Positions 1 to 7,832 of a stretch of DNA of 16,104 nucleotides are shown here, piece after piece. Each line of letters starts with the position of its first letter. The stretch's first letter is position 1. The translations under genes were made by a program, and so were the position numbers. Under the pieces are notes generated by a model. The model saw nothing but the letters and a program-made list of their open reading frames with translations. It did no database searches and was not told where the DNA came from. The stretch comes from Neisseriaceae bacterium. GTDB taxonomy: Bacteria; Pseudomonadota; Gammaproteobacteria; Burkholderiales; Neisseriaceae. The DNA is taken from NCBI GenBank assembly GCA_030151665.1, contig JASLDB010000151.1:1-16104 (forward strand), given 5' to 3'.

Positions 1-215
1 ACATCACCCCAAGTGAATTGATTATGATTGGTGACTCAAAAAATGATATGTTAGCAGCCAAAGCAGCCGGTGCCATGGCGGTTGCAGTGGATTATGGTTA
101 TGCTGATATTGACGTCTTAAACCAAGATATGCAAACCAAACCTGATTTGATTATTCATGCCATTACTGATTTACATGACAAAGGCTGGCTTAGCAAAGAC
201 ATCATCAATGACTGA
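1..215 (+). CDS. gph: Phosphoglycolate phosphatase, C-terminal part (HAD family), cut by window start
   Basis: Only the last ~70 residues are inside the window, in the frame beginning at base 3, so the start is missing. The fragment contains MIGDSKNDMLAAKAAG, the HAD-superfamily motif IV (GDSxxD) whose acidic residues bind the catalytic Mg2+, followed by the usual alpha/beta end of the Rossmann-like core and a short tail (LHDKGWL) typical of Gph-type enzymes. Gph hydrolyses 2-phosphoglycolate, formed during repair of oxidised DNA ends, in the cytoplasm. The stop codon at 213-215 overlaps the recX start by 8 bases, so the two genes are probably translationally coupled. The HAD assignment is firm. 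The Gph assignment within the HAD phosphatases is inferred from motif spacing and could be another phosphatase of the same subfamily. Confidence 0.75.
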   Translation, partial: ITPSELIMIGDSKNDMLAAKAAGAMAVAVDYGYADIDVLNQDMQTKPDLIIHAITDLHDKGWLSKDIIND

Positions 216-696
216 TCGTCCTGAACGCTCATTACGCTCTCGCGCCGTGGATTATTTGTCACGGCGCGAGTACAGTCGAGCAGAACTGAAAAAAAAACTG
301 ATGCCATTTGAAGAAGACATAGCGGTTATTGATGCCCTACTCGATGACTTGGCACAACGCGAATGGCAGTCTGATAGTCGCTATGCCGAAATGATGGTAC
401 ACAGCAAAAGCTATAAACATGGTAATCGCCGCCTAAGACAAGCACTATCAACCAATGGCGTCGATGATGAAATTATTCAAGATGTTTTGCCTAGCCGAGA
501 AGAAGAACAAGAAGCGGCTATCAATGTTCTGCACAAGAAGTTCAAACAATCCCCCACGAGTCGCGAAGAACGTGCCAAGCAAATGCGCTTTCTTGCTTAT
601 CGTGGCTTTGGCATGGATGCCATTAGTGCGGCCATGGACAGTTGGCGAGAATGGGATTCAGACTTCCGTAGCGACTTCGACGACTTTGGCTTGTAA
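208..696 (+). CDS. recX: Regulatory protein RecX (RecA inhibitor)
   Basis: This is a 162-residue protein of normal RecX length. It shows the helical repeats of the family: an N-terminal AVDYLSRREYSRAELKKKL (about residues 12-30), a central segment with REWQSDSRYAEMMV, and a C-terminal RFLAYRGFGMDAISAAM (about 130-147). RecX binds RecA filaments and modulates recombination and SOS induction. The reading frame is open further upstream to an ATG at 157, but the ATG at 208 starts right before the conserved domain and overlaps the gph stop, so I chose it. recA is not next door, unlike in many enterics. The gene ends inside the opposite-strand ybaK gene, with a 39-bp tail-to-tail overlap and no terminator hairpin between them. 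Confidence 0.88.
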   Translation: MTDRPERSLRSRAVDYLSRREYSRAELKKKLMPFEEDIAVIDALLDDLAQREWQSDSRYAEMMVHSKSYKHGNRRLRQALSTNGVDDEIIQDVLPSREEEQEAAINVLHKKFKQSPTSREERAKQMRFLAYRGFGMDAISAAMDSWREWDSDFRSDFDDFGL

Positions 697-1143
697 AGCC
701 AATAGAGCTTCTGGGCCCACTGCGACCAAAAAGCCTTTTTTACCACCATTGATATAAAATTTTTCCAAGTCGAAAATGGTTTTTTCAGCGTAAACTGGTA
801 ACGCTTTTTTCAAACCAAATGGGCTTGTTCCACCGACCAAATAACCACTCCATTTATTGGCTTGTTCAGGTTTGGCTGGCTCGATGTGCTTCATGCCCAA
901 TTGTCTAGCCAAATTTCGGGTAGAAATATGCTTGTCGCCATGCATTAATACCACCAAGCCTTCTTTGTTTTCATTTTGCAAGACAATGGTTTTAATCACC
1001 ACATGCTCATCAACACCCAAAACTTGTGCTGATTGGCTAGTCCCCCCTTTTTCCACATAATCGTATTCAAAAGGTTCAAATGCCACTTTGTGGCTACGCA
1101 AAAAACGAATGGCTTGGGTAACTGGGTATTGTGCTTTACTCAT
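658..1143 (-). CDS. ybaK: Cys-tRNA(Pro)/Cys-tRNA(Cys) deacylase, YbaK family
   Basis: The protein has 161 residues, close to E. coli YbaK (159). Family features are the segment GTSQSAQVLGVDEHVVIKTIVL with K51, which matches the essential lysine of YbaK, and a downstream GYLVGGTSPFGLKKALPVYAE block that lines the substrate pocket. YbaK acts in trans to remove cysteine mischarged on tRNA(Pro) by ProRS. The start at 1143 (MSKAQYPVTQ) was chosen over an in-frame ATG at 1176 because the family begins there and the longer form would run into the ridA promoter region. The gene is divergent from ridA with a 76-bp gap, and its last 39 bp overlap recX on the other strand. The family is certain. The exact substrate preference (Cys-tRNA versus other misacylated tRNAs) is inferred. 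Confidence 0.9.
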   Translation of the reverse strand: MSKAQYPVTQAIRFLRSHKVAFEPFEYDYVEKGGTSQSAQVLGVDEHVVIKTIVLQNENKEGLVVLMHGDKHISTRNLARQLGMKHIEPAKPEQANKWSGYLVGGTSPFGLKKALPVYAEKTIFDLEKFYINGGKKGFLVAVGPEALLALQAKVVEVATEV

Positions 1144-1171
1144 GGTATTTTTTCTAAACTTTGGCAAGGAA

Positions 1172-1192
1172 CACAAATCATTGTGCTAAAAT
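1172..1192 (+). promoter_or_regulatory. Predicted ridA promoter with extended -10 and small inverted repeat
   Basis: An extended -10 box, TGC followed by TAAAAT (1187-1192), lies 27 bases before the ridA ATG. A TTGGCA (1161-1166) is present but the spacing is 20, too long for a standard -35, so the TGn extension probably compensates. Immediately upstream is the inverted repeat CACAA-ATCA-TTGTG (1172-1185), which overlaps the promoter spacer and could be an operator. Its half-sites are only 5 bp, so it may be chance. Confidence 0.5.
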
Positions 1193-1219
1193 TTGCCTCT
1201 TTAAATGAAAGGATAATCC

Positions 1220-1567
1220 ATGTCTATTGTACGCCATGATGCCAACCACCGCCTAGCTGAAGCTGTTATCGCCAATGGCTTTATTTTCTTGGCAGGTCAA
1301 GTACCCACCAATTTGGATGCCGATGCCAAAGCACAAACTGCCAATGTACTGGATCAAATTGATGCTTTATTGGCAACGCTTGGCTCAAGCAAAGAAAAGA
1401 TTTTAGAAGCAACGATCTATGTAACCGACATGGCCGATTATGCACTAATGAATGAAGCTTGGGATGCTTGGTGCAATGTCAACATGGCACCAGCTCGTGC
1501 CTGTGTCGAAGCGAAATTGGCCGTTGCCGAATGGAAAGTTGAAATTAAATTAACCGCTTTGGCGTAA
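1220..1567 (+). CDS. ridA: RidA/YjgF-family enamine/imine deaminase-like protein
   Basis: A 115-residue single-domain protein of the YjgF/YER057c/UK114 family. It carries GFIFLAGQVP (residues 20-29), the central NVLDQIDALLATLG helix, and the C-terminal signature APARACVEAKLA (90-101) with R93. That arginine holds the carboxylate of the imine substrate in active RidA proteins. RidA hydrolyses reactive 2-aminoacrylate and related enamines to ketoacids in the cytosol and protects PLP enzymes. The sequence resembles the shorter YoaB-like branch more than canonical E. coli RidA (128 residues), so its substrate range is less certain. The start is supported by AAAGGA about 8 bases upstream. It is a single-gene unit with its own promoter and a terminator directly after it. 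Confidence 0.85.
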   Translation: MSIVRHDANHRLAEAVIANGFIFLAGQVPTNLDADAKAQTANVLDQIDALLATLGSSKEKILEATIYVTDMADYALMNEAWDAWCNVNMAPARACVEAKLAVAEWKVEIKLTALA

Positions 1568-1578
1568 AATTGATCACA

Positions 1579-1609
1579 AAAAAGCCATGGAAAATCACCA
1601 TGGCTTTTT
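1579..1609. terminator. Bidirectional rho-independent terminator between ridA and the glpR-like gene
   Basis: A perfect 12-bp stem contains AAAGCCATGG and its complement around a 7-base loop (1591-1597). It has T-runs in the + direction and, by symmetry, A-runs that become T-runs in the - direction. It starts 12 bases after the ridA stop and lies just past the end of the opposite-strand repressor gene (stop at 1621), so it can end both transcripts. Confidence 0.9.
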
Positions 1610-1620
1610 ACAATTTCATT

Positions 1621-2400
1621 TTATTCGTCTTCTTTATCAGCCAAATACCACTTAACACCAGCATCTTCAAGGCGACGCTGCATCACATCCGATGGGCGAG
1701 AATCAGTGAAGAGCGAATTAAAATCGGTAACATGGCCCATGCGCACCAAAGCGTTGCGATTGAATTTACTGTGATCAACTGCCAAATAGCGATGGCGAGC
1801 ATTTTCCATCATCGCTTGCGCCACACTGACTTCTTTGTAGTCAAAGTCCAATAATGAACCATCTGCTTCCACACTGGCAGAGCTTAAAATTGCATAGTCC
1901 ACTTTGAATTGGTTAATAAAATCCAACGTCGCCACACCAGTAATACCACCATCTGCTGCCCGAACGACACCTGATGTAATCATCACCGTAAAATCATTGC
2001 GTGCAGATACAATCGACGCCACATGAATATTATTGGTGATAATACACAAGCCTTTGTGTTTTTTGGTCAAGGCAATGGCAGCAGCTTCCACTGTTGTGCC
2101 AATACCCATAAACAAAGAAGAGTTATCTGGGATGTGATCTGCAATCAACTCGGCAATGTGCGTTTTTTCATTCTGCAAACGGTCTTTGCGAGAATAATAA
2201 TCATCGTTTTCAATGCTACTGCCCAATGCTGCACCACCGTGGTAGCGTCGCAAGATATTCTCTTCACACAGCTGATTGATATCGCGGCGGACAGTCTGTG
2301 GTGTAACATCCAAAGTTTTGGCCAATTCTTCAATCGGCATAAAACCATGCTCTTTAATTAAGGTGATGATTCTCTCATGACGTGGTGGACGACTTGGCAT
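1621..2400 (-). CDS. glpR: DeoR/GlpR-family transcriptional repressor
   Basis: This 259-residue protein has the full DeoR layout. An N-terminal winged helix-turn-helix (about residues 8-58) includes IEELAKTLDVTPQTVRRDI and ILRRYHGGAA. A sugar-phosphate isomerase-like effector domain follows, with GIGTTVEAAA, TNNIHVASI, ADGGITGVATLDFI, SLLDFDYKEV and VDHSKFNRNALVRMG. These blocks match E. coli GlpR, the glycerol-3-phosphate-responsive repressor, better than other DeoR members I can recall. The ATG at 2400 was preferred to a GTG at 2412 because the family starts there and a TTGAG lies about 7 bases upstream. No glycerol genes are in the window, so the regulon must be elsewhere and the ligand is inferred. 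It lies 102 bp after lysO on the same strand and may be autoregulated (see the intergenic site). Confidence 0.85.
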   Translation of the reverse strand: MPSRPPRHERIITLIKEHGFMPIEELAKTLDVTPQTVRRDINQLCEENILRRYHGGAALGSSIENDDYYSRKDRLQNEKTHIAELIADHIPDNSSLFMGIGTTVEAAAIALTKKHKGLCIITNNIHVASIVSARNDFTVMITSGVVRAADGGITGVATLDFINQFKVDYAILSSASVEADGSLLDFDYKEVSVAQAMMENARHRYLAVDHSKFNRNALVRMGHVTDFNSLFTDSRPSDVMQRRLEDAGVKWYLADKEDE

Positions 2401-2444
2401 AATACTCAACACTGGTTGTGATTAGATATAGTTCTATTGTGCCA

Positions 2445-2487
2445 AATTGTTCGTATTCACGCAAATATTAATAATATTGCAACAATT
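2445..2487. promoter_or_regulatory. Candidate operator/promoter region upstream of the glpR-like gene
   Basis: The AT-rich gap between lysO and glpR has nested inverted repeats: AATTGTT (2445-2451) facing AACAATT (2481-2487), and inside them an imperfect repeat from GCAAATATT to AATATTGC (2461-2480). TGTTCG at 2448-2453 equals the left half-site of the known E. coli GlpR operator, while the expected right half (CGAACA) is present only as CACGCA. A possible promoter on the - strand is TTGCGT, 17 bases, CACAAT. Autoregulation is an inference. Confidence 0.35.
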
Positions 2488-2502
2488 CAAAGCGCTAAGC
2501 TG

Positions 2503-3429
2503 TTACCAACCACTATTTGCGAAAAATAGCATTAAAACAGGTGCTAAAATATTCACAATAAAACCAAAACTAATCGCCACAGTCACCATTTCGATACCAC
2601 CTGAACGCTGAATGACGGGTAAAACAAAATCCAAACTGGTTGCTCCACCACTGCCCACGGCTGCCATACCATAACGGCGCATCAACACCGGAATCATGAC
2701 CAAAGCAAATATTTCTCGTGCTAAGTCGTTGGTCAATGCGATCGCACCCCACAATGGTCCATAATTATTGGTCATGATAATGCTCGAAAGTGAATACCAA
2801 CCATAACTAGATGTCACCGCCAAACCTTGTGAAACAGGTACTTTCAATAATAATGCCACCAAAATACCAGCCACCCAGCAGCTGACCACAAAAATCACGG
2901 CAGTGATAATGCCATGTTTATTGAAAAACACATGGCGAAAGCTGATATTACTGCTGCGCAATTGCACACCAATCAAAAACAACAAAATGCCCAAAGCGAC
3001 ACTCACCAAGTCATGTGGTGGTTGCCATTCATTTGGCAACAATAAACCAACAAACAAGCCCAAAACAACACAAGATACTTGTTTAATCGAACCTGAAAAA
3101 GCTTCCCATAAATTGCCCTTGGAGGCCGCTGCACCCTCCTCACCCATAATAACTTTATTCAACCGTCTATCGTAAATCATCAAGGCAATCAGATTACAAC
3201 CCATCACCACCACAAAAACCACGGTGGCTGAACCCACAATACTGCCCATTTGGGCAAAAATATTATCCAATTGGGCAAGACCCATGCCCATTAAGGTAAG
3301 GATAATATAAATAATCCAACTCACGCCCAGATTTACCCAAGACAAAAACATCGGTTTTCTAAGGTGAATTAGAAAACCGATGAATAAAGGCAGTAATACC
3401 TTGAGCAAGGTTACCAATGTAGAATCCAT
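2503..3429 (-). CDS. lysO: Lysine exporter LysO family (YbjE) inner-membrane protein
   Basis: A 308-residue, strongly hydrophobic membrane protein with about eight to ten membrane segments and little soluble sequence. It matches the LysO/YbjE family (299 residues in E. coli). Signature stretches are GVQLRSSN (about 154-161), SSYGWYSLSS (207-216), LTNDLAREI (232-240) and GGATSLDFVLPVIQ near the end. D55 and E239 sit where two acidic residues important for transport are known in E. coli LysO; that placement is by eye. LysO exports L-lysine and toxic analogues such as thialysine. The start ATG at 3429 is followed at once by the first membrane helix. It lies 49 bp after fpr, so it is probably co-transcribed with it. 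No lysine riboswitch or ArgP-type site was recognised. Confidence 0.82.
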   Translation of the reverse strand: MDSTLVTLLKVLLPLFIGFLIHLRKPMFLSWVNLGVSWIIYIILTLMGMGLAQLDNIFAQMGSIVGSATVVFVVVMGCNLIALMIYDRRLNKVIMGEEGAAASKGNLWEAFSGSIKQVSCVVLGLFVGLLLPNEWQPPHDLVSVALGILLFLIGVQLRSSNISFRHVFFNKHGIITAVIFVVSCWVAGILVALLLKVPVSQGLAVTSSYGWYSLSSIIMTNNYGPLWGAIALTNDLAREIFALVMIPVLMRRYGMAAVGSGGATSLDFVLPVIQRSGGIEMVTVAISFGFIVNILAPVLMLFFANSGW

Positions 3430-3478
3430 TTTGCTCTATTTCTTCTTTGTTACAATGTTATTTTAAATACCTGTGATT

Positions 3479-4255
3479 TTACTCACCCACAAATGCGCGC
3501 TCAATCACATAGTCACCACGTTGACCTGTTTTAGGCGACACGGTCAAACCAAACTCATCTAACATGGCTGCAGTGTCTTTTAACATCGCAGGGCCACCAC
3601 AAATCATCGCACGGTCAGTTTCAGGGTTCATCATTGGCAAGCCAATGTCTTCAAATAATTTGCCACTGCGCATTAAGTTGGTTAAACGACCTTGGTGTTC
3701 TGCTTCTTCGCGAGAAACAATCGGGTAATAAATCAACTTCTCTTTAACAATGTCACCGATAAATTCATGATTTGGCAATTGATTGGTGAAATGATCATAA
3801 TAAGCCAAATCTTTTTTGTAACGAACACCATGAATCAAAATAACTTTATCAAATTGTTCATACACTTCGGGGTCTTTGGTTACACTCAAAAATGGTGCCA
3901 AGCCTGTACCAGTTGACAATAGGTACAAATTTTTACCTGGGTTTAAATCGCTCACCACCAAAGTACCTGTTGGCTTTTTACTAACCAAGATTTCATCGCC
4001 TTCTTTAAGATGTTGCAAGCGACTGGTCAATGGACCATCTTGTACTTTAATACTAAAGAACTCCAAATGCTCTTCCCAGTTGGCACTGGCAACGCTATAA
4101 GCACGCATCAAGGGTTTGCCATCAACCATTAAACCAATCATCACAAATTGGCCATTTTCAAATCGCAAGCTATCATCGCGCTCGCAAGTAAAACTAAAAT
4201 ATGCCTCAGTCCAGTGATGCACTGATAAAACTTTAACAGTATTGAATGCTGCCAT
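3479..4255 (-). CDS. fpr: Ferredoxin/flavodoxin--NADP+ reductase
   Basis: A 258-residue flavoenzyme of the bacterial FNR family. The N-terminal FAD-binding barrel contains RAYSVAS (51-57), the flavin-contacting RxYS motif. The C-terminal NADP-binding half has STGTGLAPFLS (114-124), YYPIVSRE (176-183) and ICGGPAML (218-225). The length and the C-terminal end FVGE fit the Azotobacter/Pseudomonas type, in which the last residues cover the flavin. The enzyme moves electrons between NADPH and ferredoxin or flavodoxin and supports Fe-S, heme and oxidative-stress functions. The start at 4255 has GGAAAG about 8 bases upstream. It lies 71 bp after msbA and 49 bp before lysO, all on the same strand. 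Confidence 0.93.
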   Translation of the reverse strand: MAAFNTVKVLSVHHWTEAYFSFTCERDDSLRFENGQFVMIGLMVDGKPLMRAYSVASANWEEHLEFFSIKVQDGPLTSRLQHLKEGDEILVSKKPTGTLVVSDLNPGKNLYLLSTGTGLAPFLSVTKDPEVYEQFDKVILIHGVRYKKDLAYYDHFTNQLPNHEFIGDIVKEKLIYYPIVSREEAEHQGRLTNLMRSGKLFEDIGLPMMNPETDRAMICGGPAMLKDTAAMLDEFGLTVSPKTGQRGDYVIERAFVGE

Positions 4256-4326
4256 GATTCACACTTTCCAAAAAATAAAATTAATCGTGTTTGTTTCTGT
4301 GGTAGTCGTTGTCTATATCGTGTCGA

Positions 4327-6102
4327 TCACGATGCCGATTGATTAGGCTCATCAATCTGAATGGCATGCAAACTGGCGTATCGACCTTGTTTGGCCAATA
4401 ATGCTTCATGTCGACCTTCTTCGACTATTTCCCCTGCATGCATCACCACAATTTTGTCTGCATGCTCAATCGTGCTTAAACGGTGAGCAATCACAATCGT
4501 GGTTCTGTCTTGCATCAAATTATCCAGCGCTGCTTGGACCAATCGTTCTGATTCAGTATCCAATGCACTGGTTGCTTCATCTAAAATCAAAATGGGTGCA
4601 TTCTTTAATAAAGCCCTCGCAATCGCTAATCGTTGTCGTTGGCCACCAGACAGCTTCATGCCGTTTTCACCAATTAAGGTATTCAAACCGTCTGGCATTT
4701 TTTCAATGAATTGCCATGCATTAGCAGCCTTAGCCGCAGCAATAATCTGCTCTTCAGTTACCGAATCCGCCAATTGCCCATAAGCAATATTATTGCCCAC
4801 TGTGTCATTGAATAACACCACATCTTGGCTAACCAATGCCATGCTGTTGCGCAAACTCTTTAAAGAATAATCGCCAATATCCACCCCTGCCAAAGTGACG
4901 GCACCAGAAGTGGGGTCAAAAAAGCGAGGAATCATATTGGCCAATGTGGTCTTACCACAACCAGAAGCCCCCACCAATGCCACCATGCTACCACGGTGTA
5001 TGGTTAAATTAAGGCCATTAATACTATTGGTTTCTGAATCTGGGTAGCGAAATACCACATTTTCAAAGCACAAGTCGCCATCCACTGCCGTCAATGTTTT
5101 CTTGCCTTGGTCTTTTTCACCTTCTTCATCCAAAAAGCCAAAAACACTTTCTGCTGCAGCCAAGCCACGTTGCAAAGACTGTGTCATGCTGGTAATGCGC
5201 TTAACAGGTTGGAATAACATCAACATACCTGATAAAAACGACATAAAAGCACCCGCAGAAAAGGCATCTTGACGTGCTCGTTGTGCCGCAAAATACAAAA
5301 TCGCCGCCAAGGCAGTGGCAATAATCAACTGGGTGACACCTGTGCTAATGGCAGAGGTTGCCTCTTGTTTAACATTGTTGATGCGAACAGCTTTGGCCGC
5401 ATCATCAAACTGAGCACCCTCACGTGATTGACCACCATAAATTTTCACCACTTTGGCACAATCGATTGATTCGTTTAAAACCTGCGTCATGCGCCCCATT
5501 TGTGACTGATTGATGCGTGATAGACGACGTAAGCGTTTGCTCACGTATTTCACACACACGGTCACAACAGGCAAACAACCTAAAGTAATCAGCGTCAACT
5601 GCCAATCATGGTATAACAACAAACCCATCAAACCAATCACAGTGACACCATCTTTGACTGTCACTGTAATAATGTTAAAACCCGCTTGGGAAATTTGATT
5701 GGCATCATTCAGAACTTTTGACATCACCCGACCGCTAGGGTTGTCACCAAAATAAGAAACAGGTAAACGCAGCATTTTATCAAACATTTCAGAGCGCAAT
5801 TTTTGCACCAAATGCCCTGATAAAAAACTGGTGGTATAAATATTCACATAAGAAAAGAAACCACGCACCACAAATAAGCCAATAATGGCCAATGGGATCC
5901 AATTCATGGCTTGGGCATTTTTCTCTACAAAACCTTCGTCAATCAAAGGTTTTAGCAAAGACACAAACAATGGCTCAGTGGCAGCAGCAATCACCATCGC
6001 CACCAATGAGATGGAAAACACTTTCCAATACCCCTTTAGGTAGCCACCTAAGCGCAAATACAACTCCAAGCTTGTCGCTTGCTCTTTACGATCATTTTCC
6101 AT
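4327..6102 (-). CDS. msbA: Lipid A flippase MsbA (ABC exporter, fused membrane and ATPase domains)
   Basis: A 591-residue half-transporter. The N-terminal half holds about six membrane helices, with ATEPLFVSLLKPLIDEGF typical of MsbA near residues 42-58. The C-terminal ATPase has Walker A GASGCGKTT (378-386), Q-loop SQD (Q426), signature LSGGQ (484-488), Walker B ILILDEATSALD (D508, catalytic E509) and switch H540. MsbA flips core-lipid A from the inner to the outer leaflet of the inner membrane, so the host is Gram-negative with LPS or LOS. The ATG at 6102 was preferred to an in-frame TTG at 6123 because the predicted promoter then gives a ~33-base leader, whereas the TTG would have almost no leader. 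The gene is separated from thrC by the thrC terminator. Confidence 0.92.
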   Translation of the reverse strand: MENDRKEQATSLELYLRLGGYLKGYWKVFSISLVAMVIAAATEPLFVSLLKPLIDEGFVEKNAQAMNWIPLAIIGLFVVRGFFSYVNIYTTSFLSGHLVQKLRSEMFDKMLRLPVSYFGDNPSGRVMSKVLNDANQISQAGFNIITVTVKDGVTVIGLMGLLLYHDWQLTLITLGCLPVVTVCVKYVSKRLRRLSRINQSQMGRMTQVLNESIDCAKVVKIYGGQSREGAQFDDAAKAVRINNVKQEATSAISTGVTQLIIATALAAILYFAAQRARQDAFSAGAFMSFLSGMLMLFQPVKRITSMTQSLQRGLAAAESVFGFLDEEGEKDQGKKTLTAVDGDLCFENVVFRYPDSETNSINGLNLTIHRGSMVALVGASGCGKTTLANMIPRFFDPTSGAVTLAGVDIGDYSLKSLRNSMALVSQDVVLFNDTVGNNIAYGQLADSVTEEQIIAAAKAANAWQFIEKMPDGLNTLIGENGMKLSGGQRQRLAIARALLKNAPILILDEATSALDTESERLVQAALDNLMQDRTTIVIAHRLSTIEHADKIVVMHAGEIVEEGRHEALLAKQGRYASLHAIQIDEPNQSAS

Positions 6103-6141
6103 GCAGAAGCGATCACTTTTCAAAATAGCATCAAACCCGAT

Positions 6142-6170
6142 ATTGTAAGGTAAAAGCGGTTGTTAAACAA
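6142..6170 (-). promoter_or_regulatory. Predicted sigma-70 promoter of msbA
   Basis: On the - strand, TTGTTT (complement of 6165-6170), a 17-base spacer and TACAAT (complement of 6142-6147) form a good -35/-10 pair. Transcription would begin near 6135, about 33 bases before the msbA ATG. A second, weaker candidate (TTGAAA, 17 bases, TAATCT) lies further upstream. The rest of the gap (6171-6294) is AT-rich with no gene visible. Confidence 0.6.
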
Positions 6171-6294
6171 TGAATGTCCACTCCATATTCTGTTAAGTCC
6201 CTTTAAGATTAGATTAATTATTCTAAATTTTCAATATATAGCTCACAAAACCGCGCTAATCCAATCATGGCTGTGTTGATGCAAGCAATATTAA

Positions 6295-6325
6295 AAAAGC
6301 CCACAAGATACACTTGCGGGCTTTT
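6295..6325 (-). terminator. Rho-independent terminator of thrC
   Basis: The stem is AAAAGCCC-A-CAAG paired with CTTG-C-GGGCTTTT, one A:C mismatch and a 5-base loop (6308-6312). It is followed on the - strand by a run of six T. It lies about 20 bases after the thrC stop codon and insulates msbA from thrC transcription. Confidence 0.88.
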
Positions 6326-6343
6326 ACTGAACCAAATGCCATT

Positions 6344-7762
6344 TTAAGCCGATGCCAATTTCTCACGCATAAAGGCTTTAACCGCATCCACACTATTGGG
6401 CAAATTGCTAACAAATTGCTCACGAGATTCTAAATCTGCCAATGCTTGTGGTCTTGGAATCGCCACATCACTACCCAAGGCTTCGTGCACAGTGGCATCA
6501 AACTTGGTTGCTAAAGCGGTTTCCAAACACACAATGGTTTCACCCGCTTCTCGCACTTCACGTGCCACTTTAATGCCATCGGCAGTATGCGGATCAATAA
6601 AACCATCTCCTGCTGCATATACAGCTTTAATGGTATTCAAACGATCTTGGTGGGTACTGGCACCCGAAACGAAGCCATAAGCATGGTTGATTTTGTCTTG
6701 CATAAAGTGCAAGTTAAAGCCCTTGCCCACACCCACTTCGGCCCAAAGTGCATTCACTTCGGTGCTATCACGACCCACTAAATCAAAAACAAAACGCTCA
6801 AAATTAGAGGCTTTGGAAATGTCCATTGATGGGCTAGACGTAATAAAAGTATGTTCTGATGTACGAGGACGATACACTCCTGTTTTAAAGAATTCATCTA
6901 GTACATTGTTTTCATTGGTTGCCACAATCAATCGATGGATAGGCAAACCCATCATGCGAGCAACATGACCTGCACAAACATTACCAAAGTTACCACTTGG
7001 TACTGCAAAACTGATTTTTTCTTCATTGGTATTGGTTGCTAAAAAATACCCTTTAAAATAATAAACGACTTGCGCCACAACACGGGCCCAGTTAATGGAG
7101 TTCACCGTGCCAATGTGCAGGCTTTCTTTAAAGTGCGCATCGCTTTGTGCTGCTTTGACAATGTCTTGGCAATCATCAAATAAACCATCAACGGCAATAT
7201 TGTGAATGTTTTTATCAGCCAAGCTGTACATTTGTGCGCGCTGAAATGCACTCATTTTGCCTTCTGGTGACAACATAAAAACATTGATATTTTCTTTGCC
7301 ACGCATGGCATATTCAGCTGCACTACCTGTGTCACCACTTGTTGCGCCCAAAATATTCAACTGTTTGCCATCGCGTTTTAAAACATATTCAAAAACATTG
7401 CCCAAAAATTGCATCGCCATGTCTTTAAAGGCCAAAGTTGGGCCATTTGACAATGCTTGAACCTTGATGCCATCGCTTAAGGTGCGAACAGGGGTAATGT
7501 CTTGGCTACCAAAGACGTCTTCACGGTAGGTATTTTTCACCAAGGTACGCAAATCAGCGGCAGGAATATCATCAATAAACAATTGCATGATTTCAAATGC
7601 CAAATCGGCATAACTTAAGTCACGCCACATAGCCAAAGTGTGCTCGTCAATTTTTGGGTATTCGGCAGGCATCATCAAACCACCGTCTGGTGCCAAGCCC
7701 ATTAATAACACTTCGGTAAACTTCATGTGGGCGGTTTCGCCACGGGTACTGATGTATTTCAT
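6344..7762 (-). CDS. thrC: Threonine synthase
   Basis: A 472-residue PLP enzyme of the long threonine synthase type (E. coli 428, Neisseria about 470). The N-terminus MKYISTRGE and the block GLAPDGGLMMP are diagnostic. K113 in NGPTLAFKDMA is the expected Schiff-base lysine, GATSGDTGSA binds the PLP phosphate, and SVPSGNFGN-like FAVPSGNFGNVCAG follows in mid-protein. The enzyme converts O-phospho-L-homoserine to L-threonine plus phosphate, the last step of threonine synthesis in the cytosol. No homoserine dehydrogenase or kinase gene is in the window. The gene is divergent from rarA and is followed by its own terminator, so it appears to be a single-gene unit. Its leader holds unexplained repeats but no leader peptide rich in threonine codons. 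Confidence 0.95.
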   Translation of the reverse strand: MKYISTRGETAHMKFTEVLLMGLAPDGGLMMPAEYPKIDEHTLAMWRDLSYADLAFEIMQLFIDDIPAADLRTLVKNTYREDVFGSQDITPVRTLSDGIKVQALSNGPTLAFKDMAMQFLGNVFEYVLKRDGKQLNILGATSGDTGSAAEYAMRGKENINVFMLSPEGKMSAFQRAQMYSLADKNIHNIAVDGLFDDCQDIVKAAQSDAHFKESLHIGTVNSINWARVVAQVVYYFKGYFLATNTNEEKISFAVPSGNFGNVCAGHVARMMGLPIHRLIVATNENNVLDEFFKTGVYRPRTSEHTFITSSPSMDISKASNFERFVFDLVGRDSTEVNALWAEVGVGKGFNLHFMQDKINHAYGFVSGASTHQDRLNTIKAVYAAGDGFIDPHTADGIKVAREVREAGETIVCLETALATKFDATVHEALGSDVAIPRPQALADLESREQFVSNLPNSVDAVKAFMREKLASA

Positions 7763-7832
7763 AATGTCTATTTCTGCTTTACGCTTTTAGGTTAAGTCAA
7801 ACAAGTAATTTTCTTCCCCATAAGTCTAGCGT

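Noticed and set aside
4317..4333. Hairpin ATCGTG-TCGAT-CACGAT at the end of msbA as a terminator
   Set aside because: The stem is only 6 bp and has no T-run on the - strand, so read-through into fpr is more likely.
6103..6123. Upstream TTG start for msbA giving 7 extra residues
   Set aside because: It lies only about 12 bases after the predicted transcription start and has no ribosome binding site; the ATG at 6102 fits the family better.
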